Shown piece by piece: positions 33,023 to 43,033 of a DNA stretch of 64,000 nt (position 1 is the stretch's first letter; each line of letters opens with the position of its first letter). Under the pieces are notes generated by a model. It ran no database searches. It was given only the letters and a program-made list of their open reading frames with translations, and was not told where the DNA came from. Source of the DNA: a bacterium (GTDB lineage: Bacteria > Vulcanimicrobiota > Vulcanimicrobiia > Vulcanimicrobiales > SCRA01); contig SCRI01000038.1 in NCBI GenBank assembly GCA_004298675.1, positions 1 to 64,000 of the forward strand, given 5' to 3'. The position numbers were made by a program, and so were the translations under genes.

Positions 33023-33262
33023 ATGGCACAGGCACACGATCTAGCGAACGCGCTCAATGCGTTGGCGCGTTCGTCGACGTTCACCAACACGCAGGCGCGT
33101 GCAACCGCGCGCAAGGACGGCCACGTCGATTGGCCCGCGACCAAGGCGGAGAATCAGGAGTTCAATCCGGAGGTCGACGGCTTCGAGACCTTCGTGATGG
33201 AGGACGGCAGCCGCTGCGCGTGGGTTCCCGGCCAGGGGAAGTTCTCGGGTCGTGGCCGCTGA
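33023..33262 (+). CDS. Hypothetical 79-residue protein
   Basis: A small hydrophilic protein: residues 1-40 look helical, with ending segment VDGFETFVMEDGSRCAWVPG. I do not recognise it. TAGAGT at 33011-33016 lies 6 bases before the ATG (leaderless layout). It overlaps the GTG of the decarboxylase by 11 bases, which supports real coupled expression. Confidence 0.55.
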   Translation: MAQAHDLANALNALARSSTFTNTQARATARKDGHVDWPATKAENQEFNPEVDGFETFVMEDGSRCAWVPGQGKFSGRGR

Positions 33263-34472
33263 GGACGCGAGTTTCGCGTTCAACGCCGCCGGCTTGGACC
33301 GTGCGCTCGCGCTGCTGAAGGCACGGCGTGGGGCCGCCGGCGCAGCGCACACACTGGACGTGCCGGAGCGCATGCCGGAAGCGGGGCTGGGGGAGAGCGC
33401 GGCGCTGGAGGCCTTGGCCGTATCCGTGCTCGACGGTGCCGCGCCTCTCGGTGCTCCGGGAACCTTCGCGCATATGGATCCGCCGACGCCGTGGATCACC
33501 TGGGCGCTGGCGTTGTGGAATGCGGCGCTCAATCAGAACCTGCTCCATCCGGAGACTGCGCCGGTGGCGCGTGAGGTCGAGCGGCGCGCCGTCGACTGGC
33601 TGGCGCCGTTCTTCGGCATGCGCGGCGGACAGATGGTGGCGGGCTCGACGCTCGCGAATCTGACGGCGCTGTGGGCTGCACGTGAGGTGAGCGGCGTGCG
33701 GGAAGTGGTGGCCAGTGCGGCGGCCCACCTCAGCGTGCGCAAGGCCGCGGCACTCTTGGGCCTGCGCTTCCGCGAGGTTCCCGTCGACGGGCGCCAGCGG
33801 CTGCAGGTCGAGGCCCTCGGCGACGTTCGCCGCAGCGCGCTGGTGCTGACGGCCGGAACCACCGCGAGCGGCGCAATCGACCCGCTCGACGTTCGCGCCG
33901 GTGCGGCTTGGGTGCACGTGGACGCGGCGTGGGCCGGCCCGTTACGCCTTTCGACGCGTCACGCCGGGCTGCTCGACGGCATCGAGCAGGCCGATTCCGT
34001 CGCGGTGTCGGCGCATAAGTGGTTCTTCCAGCCGAAGGAGAGCGCGCTGGTCCTCTTTGCCCGCTGGGAGGAGGCGCGCGCGGCGCTCTCGTTCGGCGGC
34101 GGGTATTTGGCGGTGCCGAATGTCGGCGTCGCGGGCTCGCGCGGCGCCGCGGCGGTGCCGTTGCTGGCGACGCTCTTGGCGTGGGGGCGGCGGGGTTTAG
34201 CCGAGCGTGTGGAGCGTTGCATGGCGCTGGCGGAGGAGCTCGCAGCGCTCGTGCGCGCGCACCCGGAGCTGGAACTGTTCGCCGAGCCGGTGTGCGGGGT
34301 GCTGGCGTGGCGTCCACGCGGCGGGGGCGATCTGCGCGGCCTGCGCGCGCGCATGCGCGGTGCCTTCGTTTCGCTCGCGCAGATCGACGGCTCGATCTGG
34401 CTGCGCTCGGTGGCCGCCAATCCGCTGGCGCAGCCGCAGCGCGTGCTCGAGGCGGTGCTGGCGGCGCGCTAG
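33252..34472 (+). CDS. PLP-dependent group II amino acid decarboxylase-like protein
   Basis: A 406-residue fold type I PLP enzyme. Conserved parts are FAHMDPPTPWITWALALWNA, GGQMVAGSTLANLTALWAAR, LTAGTTASGAIDPL, VHVDAAWAGPLRLS (PLP Asp) and the Lys in SVAVSAHKWFFQPKE. It resembles the Glu/Asp/aromatic decarboxylase family but is somewhat short. The product could be an amine; the substrate is not evident. It converges on the helicase with a 4-base overlap. Confidence 0.85.
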   Translation: MAAEDASFAFNAAGLDRALALLKARRGAAGAAHTLDVPERMPEAGLGESAALEALAVSVLDGAAPLGAPGTFAHMDPPTPWITWALALWNAALNQNLLHPETAPVAREVERRAVDWLAPFFGMRGGQMVAGSTLANLTALWAAREVSGVREVVASAAAHLSVRKAAALLGLRFREVPVDGRQRLQVEALGDVRRSALVLTAGTTASGAIDPLDVRAGAAWVHVDAAWAGPLRLSTRHAGLLDGIEQADSVAVSAHKWFFQPKESALVLFARWEEARAALSFGGGYLAVPNVGVAGSRGAAAVPLLATLLAWGRRGLAERVERCMALAEELAALVRAHPELELFAEPVCGVLAWRPRGGGDLRGLRARMRGAFVSLAQIDGSIWLRSVAANPLAQPQRVLEAVLAAR

Positions 34473-36064
34473 ACGATGCCGTCGTAGCGATTACGGGTAA
34501 GCCAGCGTAGGAGCTCCACGCGGCGGCGCTCGAGCGCGCGTTCAGAAGCCGCCGGCAGCGAACCCCCGAAGCGTTGATTGAGCGTCGCATGAATCTTACG
34601 ATGGTCGACGTGAAAGCGCGCGCTCGCGAGACTGACGAGGCTGTTGACGGTCTTGCGCAGGTCCGCCTTTTGCTCGGCTTTGAAGGGCCTGGCTGCCGGT
34701 GCGGTCTGCGCGGCGGGCTCGTCGAGCGCGAAGAGCGGATCGCCGGCAGCGCCGCCGTGCAGCACGCCGCGATCGACGGCAACCGCTGCGATACCGCTGA
34801 AGAGGCTAGGCTCGCGCTCGGCATGCTCGCGCGGCGGCAGGGCCTGCGCAAGCCCCGCGCGCGGATCGCGGCGGCGCAGATAATGCTGGACCTCGGCGTG
34901 GATGGCACCAGCCAGCGGGCGCAGGTGCGGATCGTCGGGCACGAACACGTAGGCGAGCTGTTCACCGCGCAGTGCAGACTGCGTGCGCACGAAGCGTCCG
35001 CAAAACTGCCGGAAATACATCGGCGTCGTGACGTTGGTGGCATAGACGCCCACGCGCAGGCGTGGGATGTCGACGCCTTCGCTGATCATGTGCACGGCCA
35101 CGATCCAAGGTTGGCGCGACTGCGCAAAGCGGCGGATCTTCGCGGCTGCCTCGGCGTCCTCGGAGACGACGACGACGGGGCGTGCGCCGGTGTAGCGTTC
35201 GATGGCGCCGGCCACGTAATGCGCGTGCTCCTGATTCATCGCGACGGCGAGGCCCGCGGCATCGGCGTGACCTTGCGCGCGAATCTCGCGCAGGCACTCG
35301 TGGGCTCGCGTTACCACGTGTCCCATCCAACCATCCTGCGTCAGCGCTGTGCGCAGACGTTCGCTCTCCTGCCTGCGCGTCTGCAGCGCGGTGTCGAAGT
35401 CGGAGTGAATGAGCGTGCCGTCGGCGCTGACCCACTCCGCTTCCCCGCCCAGCAGCGGAAACGCCAGCGGCCGGCAGACTTCATCGGCTAGGGCCTGGGG
35501 GTAGCCGTAGCTGAAATCGGGGATGCACGCACCGAGCTCGTAGTGCACGAATGGAATCGCCGTGCCGTCGCTGCGGAACGGCGTCCCGGAGAGCGCGAGG
35601 CGGTGTGCCGCGCGCGCGAAGGCGCGCTTGAGCGCTGTACCCCAGGTGGCGCCGTCCCCCGCGTGATGGATCTCGTCCAACACGATCAAGGTGTGCTCGT
35701 CCGCGAGGCGCGCGAAGACACCCGGCGCGAACGCCACCTGCTGATAACTGACGACGGCGCCGTGCAGATCCGCTGCGATGCGGCCGGCGGCGTTCTCGAA
35801 CGCCGGGTCGAGTTGCACGCCCGCTAGGCTCATCGCGCGCGCGACCTGCGACTTGAGGTGATCTTTGGGCACCACCACCAAGATGCGCTCGATGCGCCGC
35901 TCCTCGAGCAGCGCATGGGCGAGGCGGGTGGCAAAACGTGTCTTCCCGGCACCGGGGCACGCGACGACGAGGGCATCGCGCGGCTTGGCGCGCCACCACG
36001 CGGCGCAGGCAGCGCGCTGCCACGCGCGCAGCGGCAGCGTCCAGCGCGGTATCGGGCTCGACAA
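34469..36064 (-). CDS. SF2 helicase (DEAD/DEAH, ERCC3/RadD-like)
   Basis: A 531-residue SF2 ATPase: Q/motif I region PLRAWQRAACAAWW and VVACPGAGKTRFATRLA, motif II VLDEIHHAGDG, motif III LALSGTPFRSDG, motif V/VI SEGVDIPRLRVGVYATN and RQFCGRFVRTQ. TTG 36064 was chosen because AAGGAG lies 5 bases before it; the longer frame upstream is Arg-rich. It may act in DNA repair or as a stand-alone defence or restriction-type translocase; no nuclease or methylase partner is adjacent. Confidence 0.87.
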   Translation of the reverse strand: MSSPIPRWTLPLRAWQRAACAAWWRAKPRDALVVACPGAGKTRFATRLAHALLEERRIERILVVVPKDHLKSQVARAMSLAGVQLDPAFENAAGRIAADLHGAVVSYQQVAFAPGVFARLADEHTLIVLDEIHHAGDGATWGTALKRAFARAAHRLALSGTPFRSDGTAIPFVHYELGACIPDFSYGYPQALADEVCRPLAFPLLGGEAEWVSADGTLIHSDFDTALQTRRQESERLRTALTQDGWMGHVVTRAHECLREIRAQGHADAAGLAVAMNQEHAHYVAGAIERYTGARPVVVVSEDAEAAAKIRRFAQSRQPWIVAVHMISEGVDIPRLRVGVYATNVTTPMYFRQFCGRFVRTQSALRGEQLAYVFVPDDPHLRPLAGAIHAEVQHYLRRRDPRAGLAQALPPREHAEREPSLFSGIAAVAVDRGVLHGGAAGDPLFALDEPAAQTAPAARPFKAEQKADLRKTVNSLVSLASARFHVDHRKIHATLNQRFGGSLPAASERALERRRVELLRWLTRNRYDGIV

Positions 36065-36181
36065 TGATACTCCTTGGATGTGGTAGGCGCGTACGTTACG
36101 CGGCACGGTGGTGGTGGCCCTGCCTCGCACCGCGCGTTCGCCGGCGGGGTCCGGGCGCGCTCGCCGCGAAGCCCCGCTCCA

Positions 36182-36772
36182 ATGCGCATCTATCTCGCGA
36201 CTGGAAACGCAGGCAAATTACGTGAGTTCAACGAGCTGCTCGGTGCGCAGTTCGAGTTGACGATGCCGCGTGCATACCGCGCACCCGACGAGGATGCACA
36301 GACGTACGAGGGTAACGCGGCGATCAAGGCGCGCGCACTGGCTGCGACGCTGCGCGCGGGCGCGGATCCAGGCGCGGTCGTGCTCGCGGACGACTCGGGC
36401 ATAGAAATCGATGCGCTGGGCGGAGCCCCCGGCATCCACTCGGCACGCTATGGCGGCGCCGCCCTCTCCTGGGCGCAGCGGCGCGCGCTGCTGTTGCGGG
36501 AACTCGAAGGCGTGCCGCAGGAGCGCCGGGGGGCGCGCTTCGTCGACGTGCTCTACTTGGATCGGCCCGCGGGCGAACCCGTGGTGGTGCGAGGCACCGT
36601 CGAGGGCAGCGTGCCCGTGCACGAGCGCGGCGACGGCGGCTTCTCGTACGATGCGATCTTCTGCTATCCACCGCTGGGCCGGACCTTTGCGGAGCTCGCG
36701 GCGCACGAGAAGAATCGCGTGTCGCATCGCGGCGCCGCGGTGGCGCGTTTGCTCGAGGCGCTGCACGCGTGA
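36182..36772 (+). CDS. rdgB: dITP/XTP pyrophosphatase
   Basis: A 196-residue house-cleaning NTPase. It opens IYLATGNAGKLREFNELL, has the catalytic block VVLADDSGIEIDALGGAPGI followed by HSARYGG, and ends EKNRVSHRGAAVARL. It hydrolyses dITP, ITP and XTP to the monophosphates. ATG 36182 is the conserved start. The GTG of the GNAT gene overlaps its stop. Confidence 0.96.
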   Translation: MRIYLATGNAGKLREFNELLGAQFELTMPRAYRAPDEDAQTYEGNAAIKARALAATLRAGADPGAVVLADDSGIEIDALGGAPGIHSARYGGAALSWAQRRALLLRELEGVPQERRGARFVDVLYLDRPAGEPVVVRGTVEGSVPVHERGDGGFSYDAIFCYPPLGRTFAELAAHEKNRVSHRGAAVARLLEALHA

Positions 36773-37635
36773 ACCTGGCCGGCGTGCGGATCGAGCAGGC
36801 AGACTCCGCGCAGGCGTTGCGTGCAGCGCGCGCGCTAACGCTGAAGTGGCCCGCGGCATGGTTCGAGCATCTCGTCCAGTCCCCCGACGGCGCGGCCTTC
36901 GTCGCAGCGCGTGACGGAGATGCACTGGGTTTGGCAACCGGTTACCGGCGCGAGGAGACGTGGACCCTGGCGCAACTCGCGGTGCGCGAGGGGCTGCGCG
37001 GCGAGGGCCTGGGCGGCACGCTGCTGGCCGCGGCCATCGCACCCTATGAGGCGTGCGCGCGCACGGCCGTCGTACCGGTCGGCGCGCACGACGCGCTCGC
37101 GCTCCTGGCGCGGCGCGCAATGGTTCCCCAGGGCGGGCTGCTCGAGGTCTCCGGGGCGATGCCGCAGGAGCGTCTGCTCGCGGAGGTCGCGGCGGGCACG
37201 TACCGCTTTGCGACGGAACCGATCGCCGCGCAGGGCGAGCACGCCTGGGCGGCCCTGGCAGCGCTCGACCGGGAGACGCGCGGCGCGGCGCGCCAGCTCG
37301 ACTACGCGTGGTTCGCGAGTCAGGGGAGCGGTGTGCTCTTTGCGCTTGCCGGTGAGCCTGTCGGCTACGTCTTCGTCTGGCCCGACGGCACCATTGGGCC
37401 ACTGGCTGCAGCCTCGGCCTCATACCTGCCGCAGATGCTGGCATTCGCGCTGCACGCGGCGGCGCAAGCGTACCGCGCGGCATGGGTGCGGCTGCTGATC
37501 CCGGGGGCCTGTTCGCGCGCTCTGCGTCTGCTGCTGCGCCTGGGCCTGCGTTTGGGCACGGCCTGGTGGTGGTGCGCGGAGTCGCCGCCCGCGGATCTGT
37601 CGCGCTACGTGGCCTTCCGTCCCGAGGCGCCGTAA
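36769..37635 (+). CDS. GNAT-fold acetyltransferase with two GNAT-like halves
   Basis: A 288-residue protein. The first half shows the acetyl-CoA loop LAQLAVREGLRGEGLGGTLL. The second half, from about residue 145, looks like a degenerate GNAT domain (GSGVLFALAGEPVGYVFVWP). It resembles double-GNAT proteins of unknown acceptor. GTGA overlap with rdgB shows cotranslation. Confidence 0.8.
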   Translation: MNLAGVRIEQADSAQALRAARALTLKWPAAWFEHLVQSPDGAAFVAARDGDALGLATGYRREETWTLAQLAVREGLRGEGLGGTLLAAAIAPYEACARTAVVPVGAHDALALLARRAMVPQGGLLEVSGAMPQERLLAEVAAGTYRFATEPIAAQGEHAWAALAALDRETRGAARQLDYAWFASQGSGVLFALAGEPVGYVFVWPDGTIGPLAAASASYLPQMLAFALHAAAQAYRAAWVRLLIPGACSRALRLLLRLGLRLGTAWWWCAESPPADLSRYVAFRPEAP

Positions 37636-37638
37636 TGG

Positions 37639-37644
37639 TATACT
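37639..37644 (+). promoter_or_regulatory. Candidate -10 box TATACT upstream of tRNA-Pro
   Basis: TATACT lies 12 bases before the mature tRNA 5' end, a usual position for a stable-RNA promoter. The -35 is not evident. Confidence 0.4.
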
Positions 37645-37656
37645 GCTCTTCGTTGT

Positions 37657-37733
37657 CGGGGCGTAGCTCAGCTTGGTAGAGCGCGTGCTTTGGGAGCACG
37701 AAGTCGCAGGTTCGAATCCTGTCGCCCCGACCA
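37657..37733 (+). tRNA. tRNA-Pro (TGG)
   Basis: A full cloverleaf with acceptor CGGGGCG/CGCCCCG, anticodon loop TTTGGGA with anticodon TGG, T-loop TTCGAAT and encoded CCA. Confidence 0.97.
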
Positions 37734-37757
37734 TCCGCTCTCTTGGATACGTGCATG

Positions 37758-37831
37758 CGCGCCCGGTGAGACTCGAACTCACAACCCCGCGCTTAGAAGG
37801 CGCGTGCTCTGTCCAGTTGAGCTACGGGCGC
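37758..37831 (-). tRNA. tRNA-Arg (TCT)
   Basis: Minus-strand cloverleaf with acceptor GCGCCCG/CGGGCGC, anticodon loop CTTCTAA (TCT) and T-loop TTCGAGT. CCA is not encoded. It is on the opposite strand to the other six tRNA genes here. Confidence 0.95.
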
Positions 37832-37889
37832 ACGTTCCGCGTTATCATAGCCGAGCCGGGGTGCGAGGGCAACTCCGGGGGGAGCAGCC

Positions 37890-38987
37890 ATGATCGTTGA
37901 CCTCGACGCCTTCGCATGGAACGCGCGGGCGTGGCGCAGATTCACGGGCGGGCGCCGGATTTACGCCGTCGTCAAGGCCGATGCCTACGGTATCGGTATC
38001 CAACGTGCCGTCGCGGCATTGGACGACGACGTGGATGGTTGGTGCGTGACCAGTATCGAAGAGGCGCAATCCGTGCGGCTGCACTCGCGCAAGCGCATCC
38101 TGTGCATCGCGACGCTGCCGGCGCGGCAGATCGAGCAGGCCGTGCGCTTAGGCGTGGAAGTCTCGGTAAGCGCCCGAGACGAGATCGGCGAACTTACGCG
38201 CGTCGCCGCCGCACGCGGGCGGCGCGTGCGCGCGCAACTCGCGGTGCGCAGTGTGGCGGGCTGGGCCGGTGCCGATCCGCGCGGCGTTGAGGTCCTTGCG
38301 CAGGCTCTCGCCGCGAGTTCGGGCATCGAAGTCGTGGAGGCGTGGACGCATCTTTCAGGGGAGCCGGAGTCGCGCGCACAACTGGACGCGTTTCACGCGG
38401 CGCTCGCCGGCGCGGAGCGGGCAGGCTTGACGCTGCAAGGATACCACGTGGCCTCGACGGCGCCCGCGCAGTGGCTGAACGAAGTTCCCGGCGGTGCGGT
38501 GCGAATTGGCATCGGTCTCTTTGGCTCGACGATGGGCGCCGCGCCGGCAGCGGCTCCGCCGTTGCGACAAGTTCTCGACGTGGGCGCGGTCGTGGAGCGC
38601 GTGGAGGATGTGGAGGCCGGTCTCGGTGTTGGCTACGGGCGCGCATACGTGACCAAGCGCGGCGATCGTCTGCTCACGGCGCGCTTTGGTTACAGCGCTG
38701 GTATGCCCCGCAGTTTCGTCGCCTCCAAGCCAACCGTCGGCTCTTCCGCAGGGGAGCTCGCAGTCGTCGCGATGGGGATGCAGTTTCTCACCTGCGTGGG
38801 TGCTGCGAACGCCGGCGAACGTCTCGAGGTGCTGGGTCCGCGTCATCCGCTCGACGCGGTGGCGTGCGCGGCTGCGGTGCTGCCCCACGAACTCGTGCTC
38901 TCGCTTGCGCACGCCGCGCGTGTGGCGGGCACGTTGGTTGACAGGGCTGCAGTCGACGGGTACACTACTTGCGGCGATTCGCGGTGA
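37890..38987 (+). CDS. alr: Alanine racemase
   Basis: A 365-residue fold type III PLP enzyme that makes D-alanine for the cell wall. The PLP lysine K29 is in YAVVKADAYGIG. The catalytic Tyr lies in GVGYGRAYVTKRG, and the following ARFGYSAGMPRSF corresponds to the GYADGxPR block with a slight change. ATG 37890 has GGGGGGAG upstream. The stop codon lies within the 5' end of tRNA-His, so processing of the tRNA would cut the alr message at its end. Confidence 0.92.
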   Translation: MIVDLDAFAWNARAWRRFTGGRRIYAVVKADAYGIGIQRAVAALDDDVDGWCVTSIEEAQSVRLHSRKRILCIATLPARQIEQAVRLGVEVSVSARDEIGELTRVAAARGRRVRAQLAVRSVAGWAGADPRGVEVLAQALAASSGIEVVEAWTHLSGEPESRAQLDAFHAALAGAERAGLTLQGYHVASTAPAQWLNEVPGGAVRIGIGLFGSTMGAAPAAAPPLRQVLDVGAVVERVEDVEAGLGVGYGRAYVTKRGDRLLTARFGYSAGMPRSFVASKPTVGSSAGELAVVAMGMQFLTCVGAANAGERLEVLGPRHPLDAVACAAAVLPHELVLSLAHAARVAGTLVDRAAVDGYTTCGDSR

Positions 38988-39060
38988 ATGTAGCTCAGTC
39001 GGTTAGAGCGCCGGTCTGTGGAACCGGAGGCCGGGGGTTCGAGTCCCCTCATTCACCCCA
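38983..39060 (+). tRNA. tRNA-His (GTG)
   Basis: Acceptor GTGAATG/CATTCAC with the extra G-1 (38983) facing discriminator C, anticodon GTG, and encoded CCA. Its first bases overlap the alr stop codon. Confidence 0.97.
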
Positions 39061-39103
39061 TCGAAAACGCGACGATCCTTGCCAACACATGATGTAGGCC
39101 CGC

Positions 39104-39176
39104 GCGCCCTTAGCTCAGTCGGTAGAGCACCGGCCTTTTAAGCCGTGGGTCCTGGGTTCGAGTCCCAGAGGGCGCA
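39104..39176 (+). tRNA. tRNA-Lys (TTT)
   Basis: Acceptor GCGCCCT/AGGGCGC, anticodon loop CTTTTAA (TTT), T-loop TTCGAGT. One C-U mismatch tops the anticodon stem. CCA is not encoded. Confidence 0.95.
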
Positions 39177-39224
39177 CAGCCGGGGCTTGCGAAGGCATGA
39201 CCGGTATGGTACTCTCTCACGTGC

Positions 39225-39299
39225 GCACCGCTAGCTCAATGGTAGAGCAGGTGACTCTTAATCACTTGGTTCGGGGTTCGAGTCCCTGGCGGTGCACCA
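39225..39299 (+). tRNA. tRNA-Lys (CTT)
   Basis: Acceptor GCACCGC/GCGGTGC, anticodon loop CTCTTAA (CTT), T-loop TTCGAGT and encoded CCA. Confidence 0.96.
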
Positions 39300-39308
39300 G
39301 TTTTCGTT

Positions 39309-39343
39309 GAGGCGAGTCGACCGGCTCGCCTCATGTTGTTTCT
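39309..39343 (+). terminator. Rho-independent terminator after tRNA-Lys (CTT)
   Basis: Stem GAGGCGAG/CTCGCCTC with an 8-base loop is followed by the T-rich ATGTTGTTTCT. Confidence 0.75.
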
Positions 39344-39405
39344 AACGCGCTTGACGCGTTACGCCTCGTCTGATAACATTCTTCGAGTCTTGGGTCGCGG
39401 CCACT

Positions 39406-39490
<85 letters not shown>

Positions 39491-39522
39491 GTCCGAGCGG
39501 CGGAGACCCGTGACAATCACGT

Positions 39523-39597
39523 GCGGAAGTAGCTCAGCGGTAGAGCATCGCCTTGCCAAGGCGAGGGTCGCGAGTTCAAATCTCGTCTTCCGCTCCA
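39523..39597 (+). tRNA. tRNA-Gly (GCC)
   Basis: Acceptor GCGGAAG/CTTCCGC, anticodon loop TTGCCAA (GCC), T-loop TTCAAAT and encoded CCA. Confidence 0.96.
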
Positions 39598-39609
39598 TTG
39601 TTCGGCAGT

Positions 39610-39637
39610 GAGGGCGGGCCCGGGCGGGTCCGCCCTC
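39610..39637 (+). terminator. Hairpin after tRNA-Gly
   Basis: Eight-base arms GAGGGCGG and CCGCCCTC with a GC-rich loop end the tRNA cluster before tig. Only a weak T-rich run follows. Confidence 0.6.
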
Positions 39638-39710
39638 CTGCTTGTGCGCGAGGAGTCTGCCTCGCACCCAAGAAATCGTGGCTCTTCCATAAGGAGGATC
39701 CGTAGCCCGA

Positions 39711-41024
39711 GTGAGCGCTACTCTGAAGCAGATCGACCCCACCCGCGTAGAGCTAGAGATCGAGATACCAAAGACGATGCTGGAGGCCGCCGAAGAGCGA
39801 GCATTCCGGCGCCTGGTCAAGGGGGCTCGCATCCCCGGATTTCGTCCTGGGCACATCCCGCGGCGGATCTTCGAACAGCATTACGGCCATGGCGAGATTC
39901 ACGATCGCGCCATGGAGGACGTTGTCCCGAACGCCTACGCACTGGCGCTCAAGGAGCACGATCTGGACCCAGTCGATCGCCCGCAGATGGAGTTGCTTCC
40001 GATCGAGGAGAGTAGCGGCGACGCTGGTCCGCTGCGTCTGAAGGCCACGGTCTTCGTGCGCCCGCCCATCACCTTGGGTGAGTACAAGGGGGTGGAGTTG
40101 GATGCCGCGGAGGCGGTCATCGACGAAGGTGAGGTCGAGCGCACGCTGGAGGCACTACGCCGTCAAGTGGCGGAGGTCGTGCCCGTCGAGCGTGCCGTGC
40201 AACTCGGCGACATCGTCTCGGCCGACTTCGTCGGAAAGGTCGACGGAGTCGCCTTCGAAGGCGGCAGCGGCGAGAATCAGAGCCTCGAGATCGACGTCGA
40301 CCGGTTCGTGCCCGGCTTTGCCGAGGGCTTCGTCGGCATGCAAGCCGGGGAATCCAAGGACATCCAGGCCACGTTTCCCGAGAGCTACGGCAAGAAAGAG
40401 CTTGCCGGAAAGACGGCGATCTTCTCGGTGACGGTGCACGAGGTGAAGGAGCCGCGGCTGCCCGAGCTCGACGACGCCTTCGCCGCTTCCGTCTCCAGCA
40501 ACGCTACGCTGGGGGCACTAAAGGAGGACGTGCGCAAGCGCCTGCGCTCGGTGGCAGAGGCCAAAGCCAAGAAGGAGCTTTCGGCCAAGCTGCTCGAGCG
40601 GCTGGTGACCGCGCACGAGTTTCCCTTACCTTCAGTGATGGTAGACGGAGAGATCGAGAGCCTGCTGGATGATACCCGCTCGTACGTAAGCCAGACCGGC
40701 ACGTCGTGGGACGAGTACCTCAAGGAGCGCGGCAAGAGCGAGGAGCAGCTGCGTGAAGAGGTGAGCAAAGAGGCTCAAACGCGGGTGAAGACGACCCTGC
40801 TGATCGAGGCGATCGCCAAGGCCGAGAACGTCGAGGTGACGACGGCCGAGGTGGACGCGGAAATCCGTCACCTCGCCGAACAGTATGGCCAGCCCAAAGA
40901 GCGCATCCTGGAGATGCTGCGCCACAACGTCTCCGCGTTGATCGACGGTATCCGCCGCAGTAAGACGATCGAGCTCCTCTTGGATAGCGCCAAGATCGCA
41001 CCGGAGCAAGCGGCAACGGGGTAG
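39711..41024 (+). CDS. tig: Trigger factor
   Basis: A 437-residue ribosome-bound chaperone. The ribosome-binding signature is in the N-terminal domain (ARIPGFRPGHIPRRIFEQHY). The FKBP-like prolyl isomerase follows from about residue 165 (LGDIVSADFVGKVDG, ESYGKKELAGKTAIF), then the helical C-terminal chaperone domain. GTG 39711 lies behind AAGGAGGAT. It heads the usual tig-clpP-clpX order. Confidence 0.96.
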   Translation: MSATLKQIDPTRVELEIEIPKTMLEAAEERAFRRLVKGARIPGFRPGHIPRRIFEQHYGHGEIHDRAMEDVVPNAYALALKEHDLDPVDRPQMELLPIEESSGDAGPLRLKATVFVRPPITLGEYKGVELDAAEAVIDEGEVERTLEALRRQVAEVVPVERAVQLGDIVSADFVGKVDGVAFEGGSGENQSLEIDVDRFVPGFAEGFVGMQAGESKDIQATFPESYGKKELAGKTAIFSVTVHEVKEPRLPELDDAFAASVSSNATLGALKEDVRKRLRSVAEAKAKKELSAKLLERLVTAHEFPLPSVMVDGEIESLLDDTRSYVSQTGTSWDEYLKERGKSEEQLREEVSKEAQTRVKTTLLIEAIAKAENVEVTTAEVDAEIRHLAEQYGQPKERILEMLRHNVSALIDGIRRSKTIELLLDSAKIAPEQAATG

Positions 41025-41096
41025 GAGGCGCAACCCGGCCGCACGGAAGAGGTTTGTTGCAACCGAGTCACTGAGGAAGAAGAAGGAACGGAGCAT

Positions 41097-41720
41097 ATGG
41101 GTCACCTCGTCCCGATGGTTGTCGAGCAGAGCGCCCGCGGAGAACGGGCGTTCGATATCTATTCACGGCTGCTCAAGGAGCGCATCGTCTTCGTCGGCGG
41201 CCCCATCGACGACAACCTCGCAAATCTCGTCATCGCTCAACTTCTCTTCCTGGAGCGCGAGGACGCCGATCGCGACATCGATCTCTACATCAATAGTCCC
41301 GGCGGGAGCGTGACTGCCGGCCTAGCCATCTTCGACACCATGCAGATCATCAAGCCGGATGTGGCGACGATCTGTGCCGGCATGGCGGCCTCCGCCGCCT
41401 CGGTGCTGCTGACAGGTGGCGCGAAGGGCAAGCGGATGGCGCTTCCCAATAGCAAGATCCTCATCCACCAGCCCTGGGTCCAGCAGGTGGGGGGGCAGGC
41501 CACGGATGTCGAAATCCATGCGCGCGAACTCGTCGCCACGCGGCGCAAGCTCGCGGAGATTTACGAGCAGACGACGGGGAAGCCCCTGGAGAAGATCCTG
41601 CAGGATATCGAGCGCGACTACTTCATGACTGCGGAAGAGGCGAGAGACTACGGCATCATCGACTCCGTCGTCACCAAGGACCAGCGCACCGTCGCACCGC
41701 TCACGCAGCCGTCGCCGTAA
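41097..41720 (+). CDS. clpP: ATP-dependent Clp protease proteolytic subunit
   Basis: A 207-residue serine protease. Catalytic S99 is in GMAASAAS, H124 in ILIHQP, with an Asp near residue 173 in [27 protein letters not shown] is the oxyanion/head region. It assembles as a tetradecamer with ClpX, encoded 12 bases downstream. ATG 41097 has GAAGGAACGGAG upstream. Confidence 0.97.
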   Translation: MGHLVPMVVEQSARGERAFDIYSRLLKERIVFVGGPIDDNLANLVIAQLLFLEREDADRDIDLYINSPGGSVTAGLAIFDTMQIIKPDVATICAGMAASAASVLLTGGAKGKRMALPNSKILIHQPWVQQVGGQATDVEIHARELVATRRKLAEIYEQTTGKPLEKILQDIERDYFMTAEEARDYGIIDSVVTKDQRTVAPLTQPSP

Positions 41721-41732
41721 ACGGGGTAGCCC

Positions 41733-42992
<1,260 letters not shown>

Positions 42993-42998
42993 GCGCGA

Positions 42999-43033
42999 GC
43001 AGGCGAGCGGATTAGACGAATCCGCTCGCCTGC
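42999..43033. terminator. Perfect 15-bp inverted repeat between clpX and acyl-CoA synthetase
   Basis: Arms GCAGGCGAGCGGATT and AATCCGCTCGCCTGC flank a 5-base loop. The right arm encodes the last codons of the convergent synthetase. It should terminate transcription from both sides. Confidence 0.75.

Noticed and set aside
33730-35043. 437-codon minus-strand reading frame across the decarboxylase and helicase
   Set aside because: It is another frame of the helicase gene plus antisense of the decarboxylase; Arg/Ala/Pro-rich composition and no motif.
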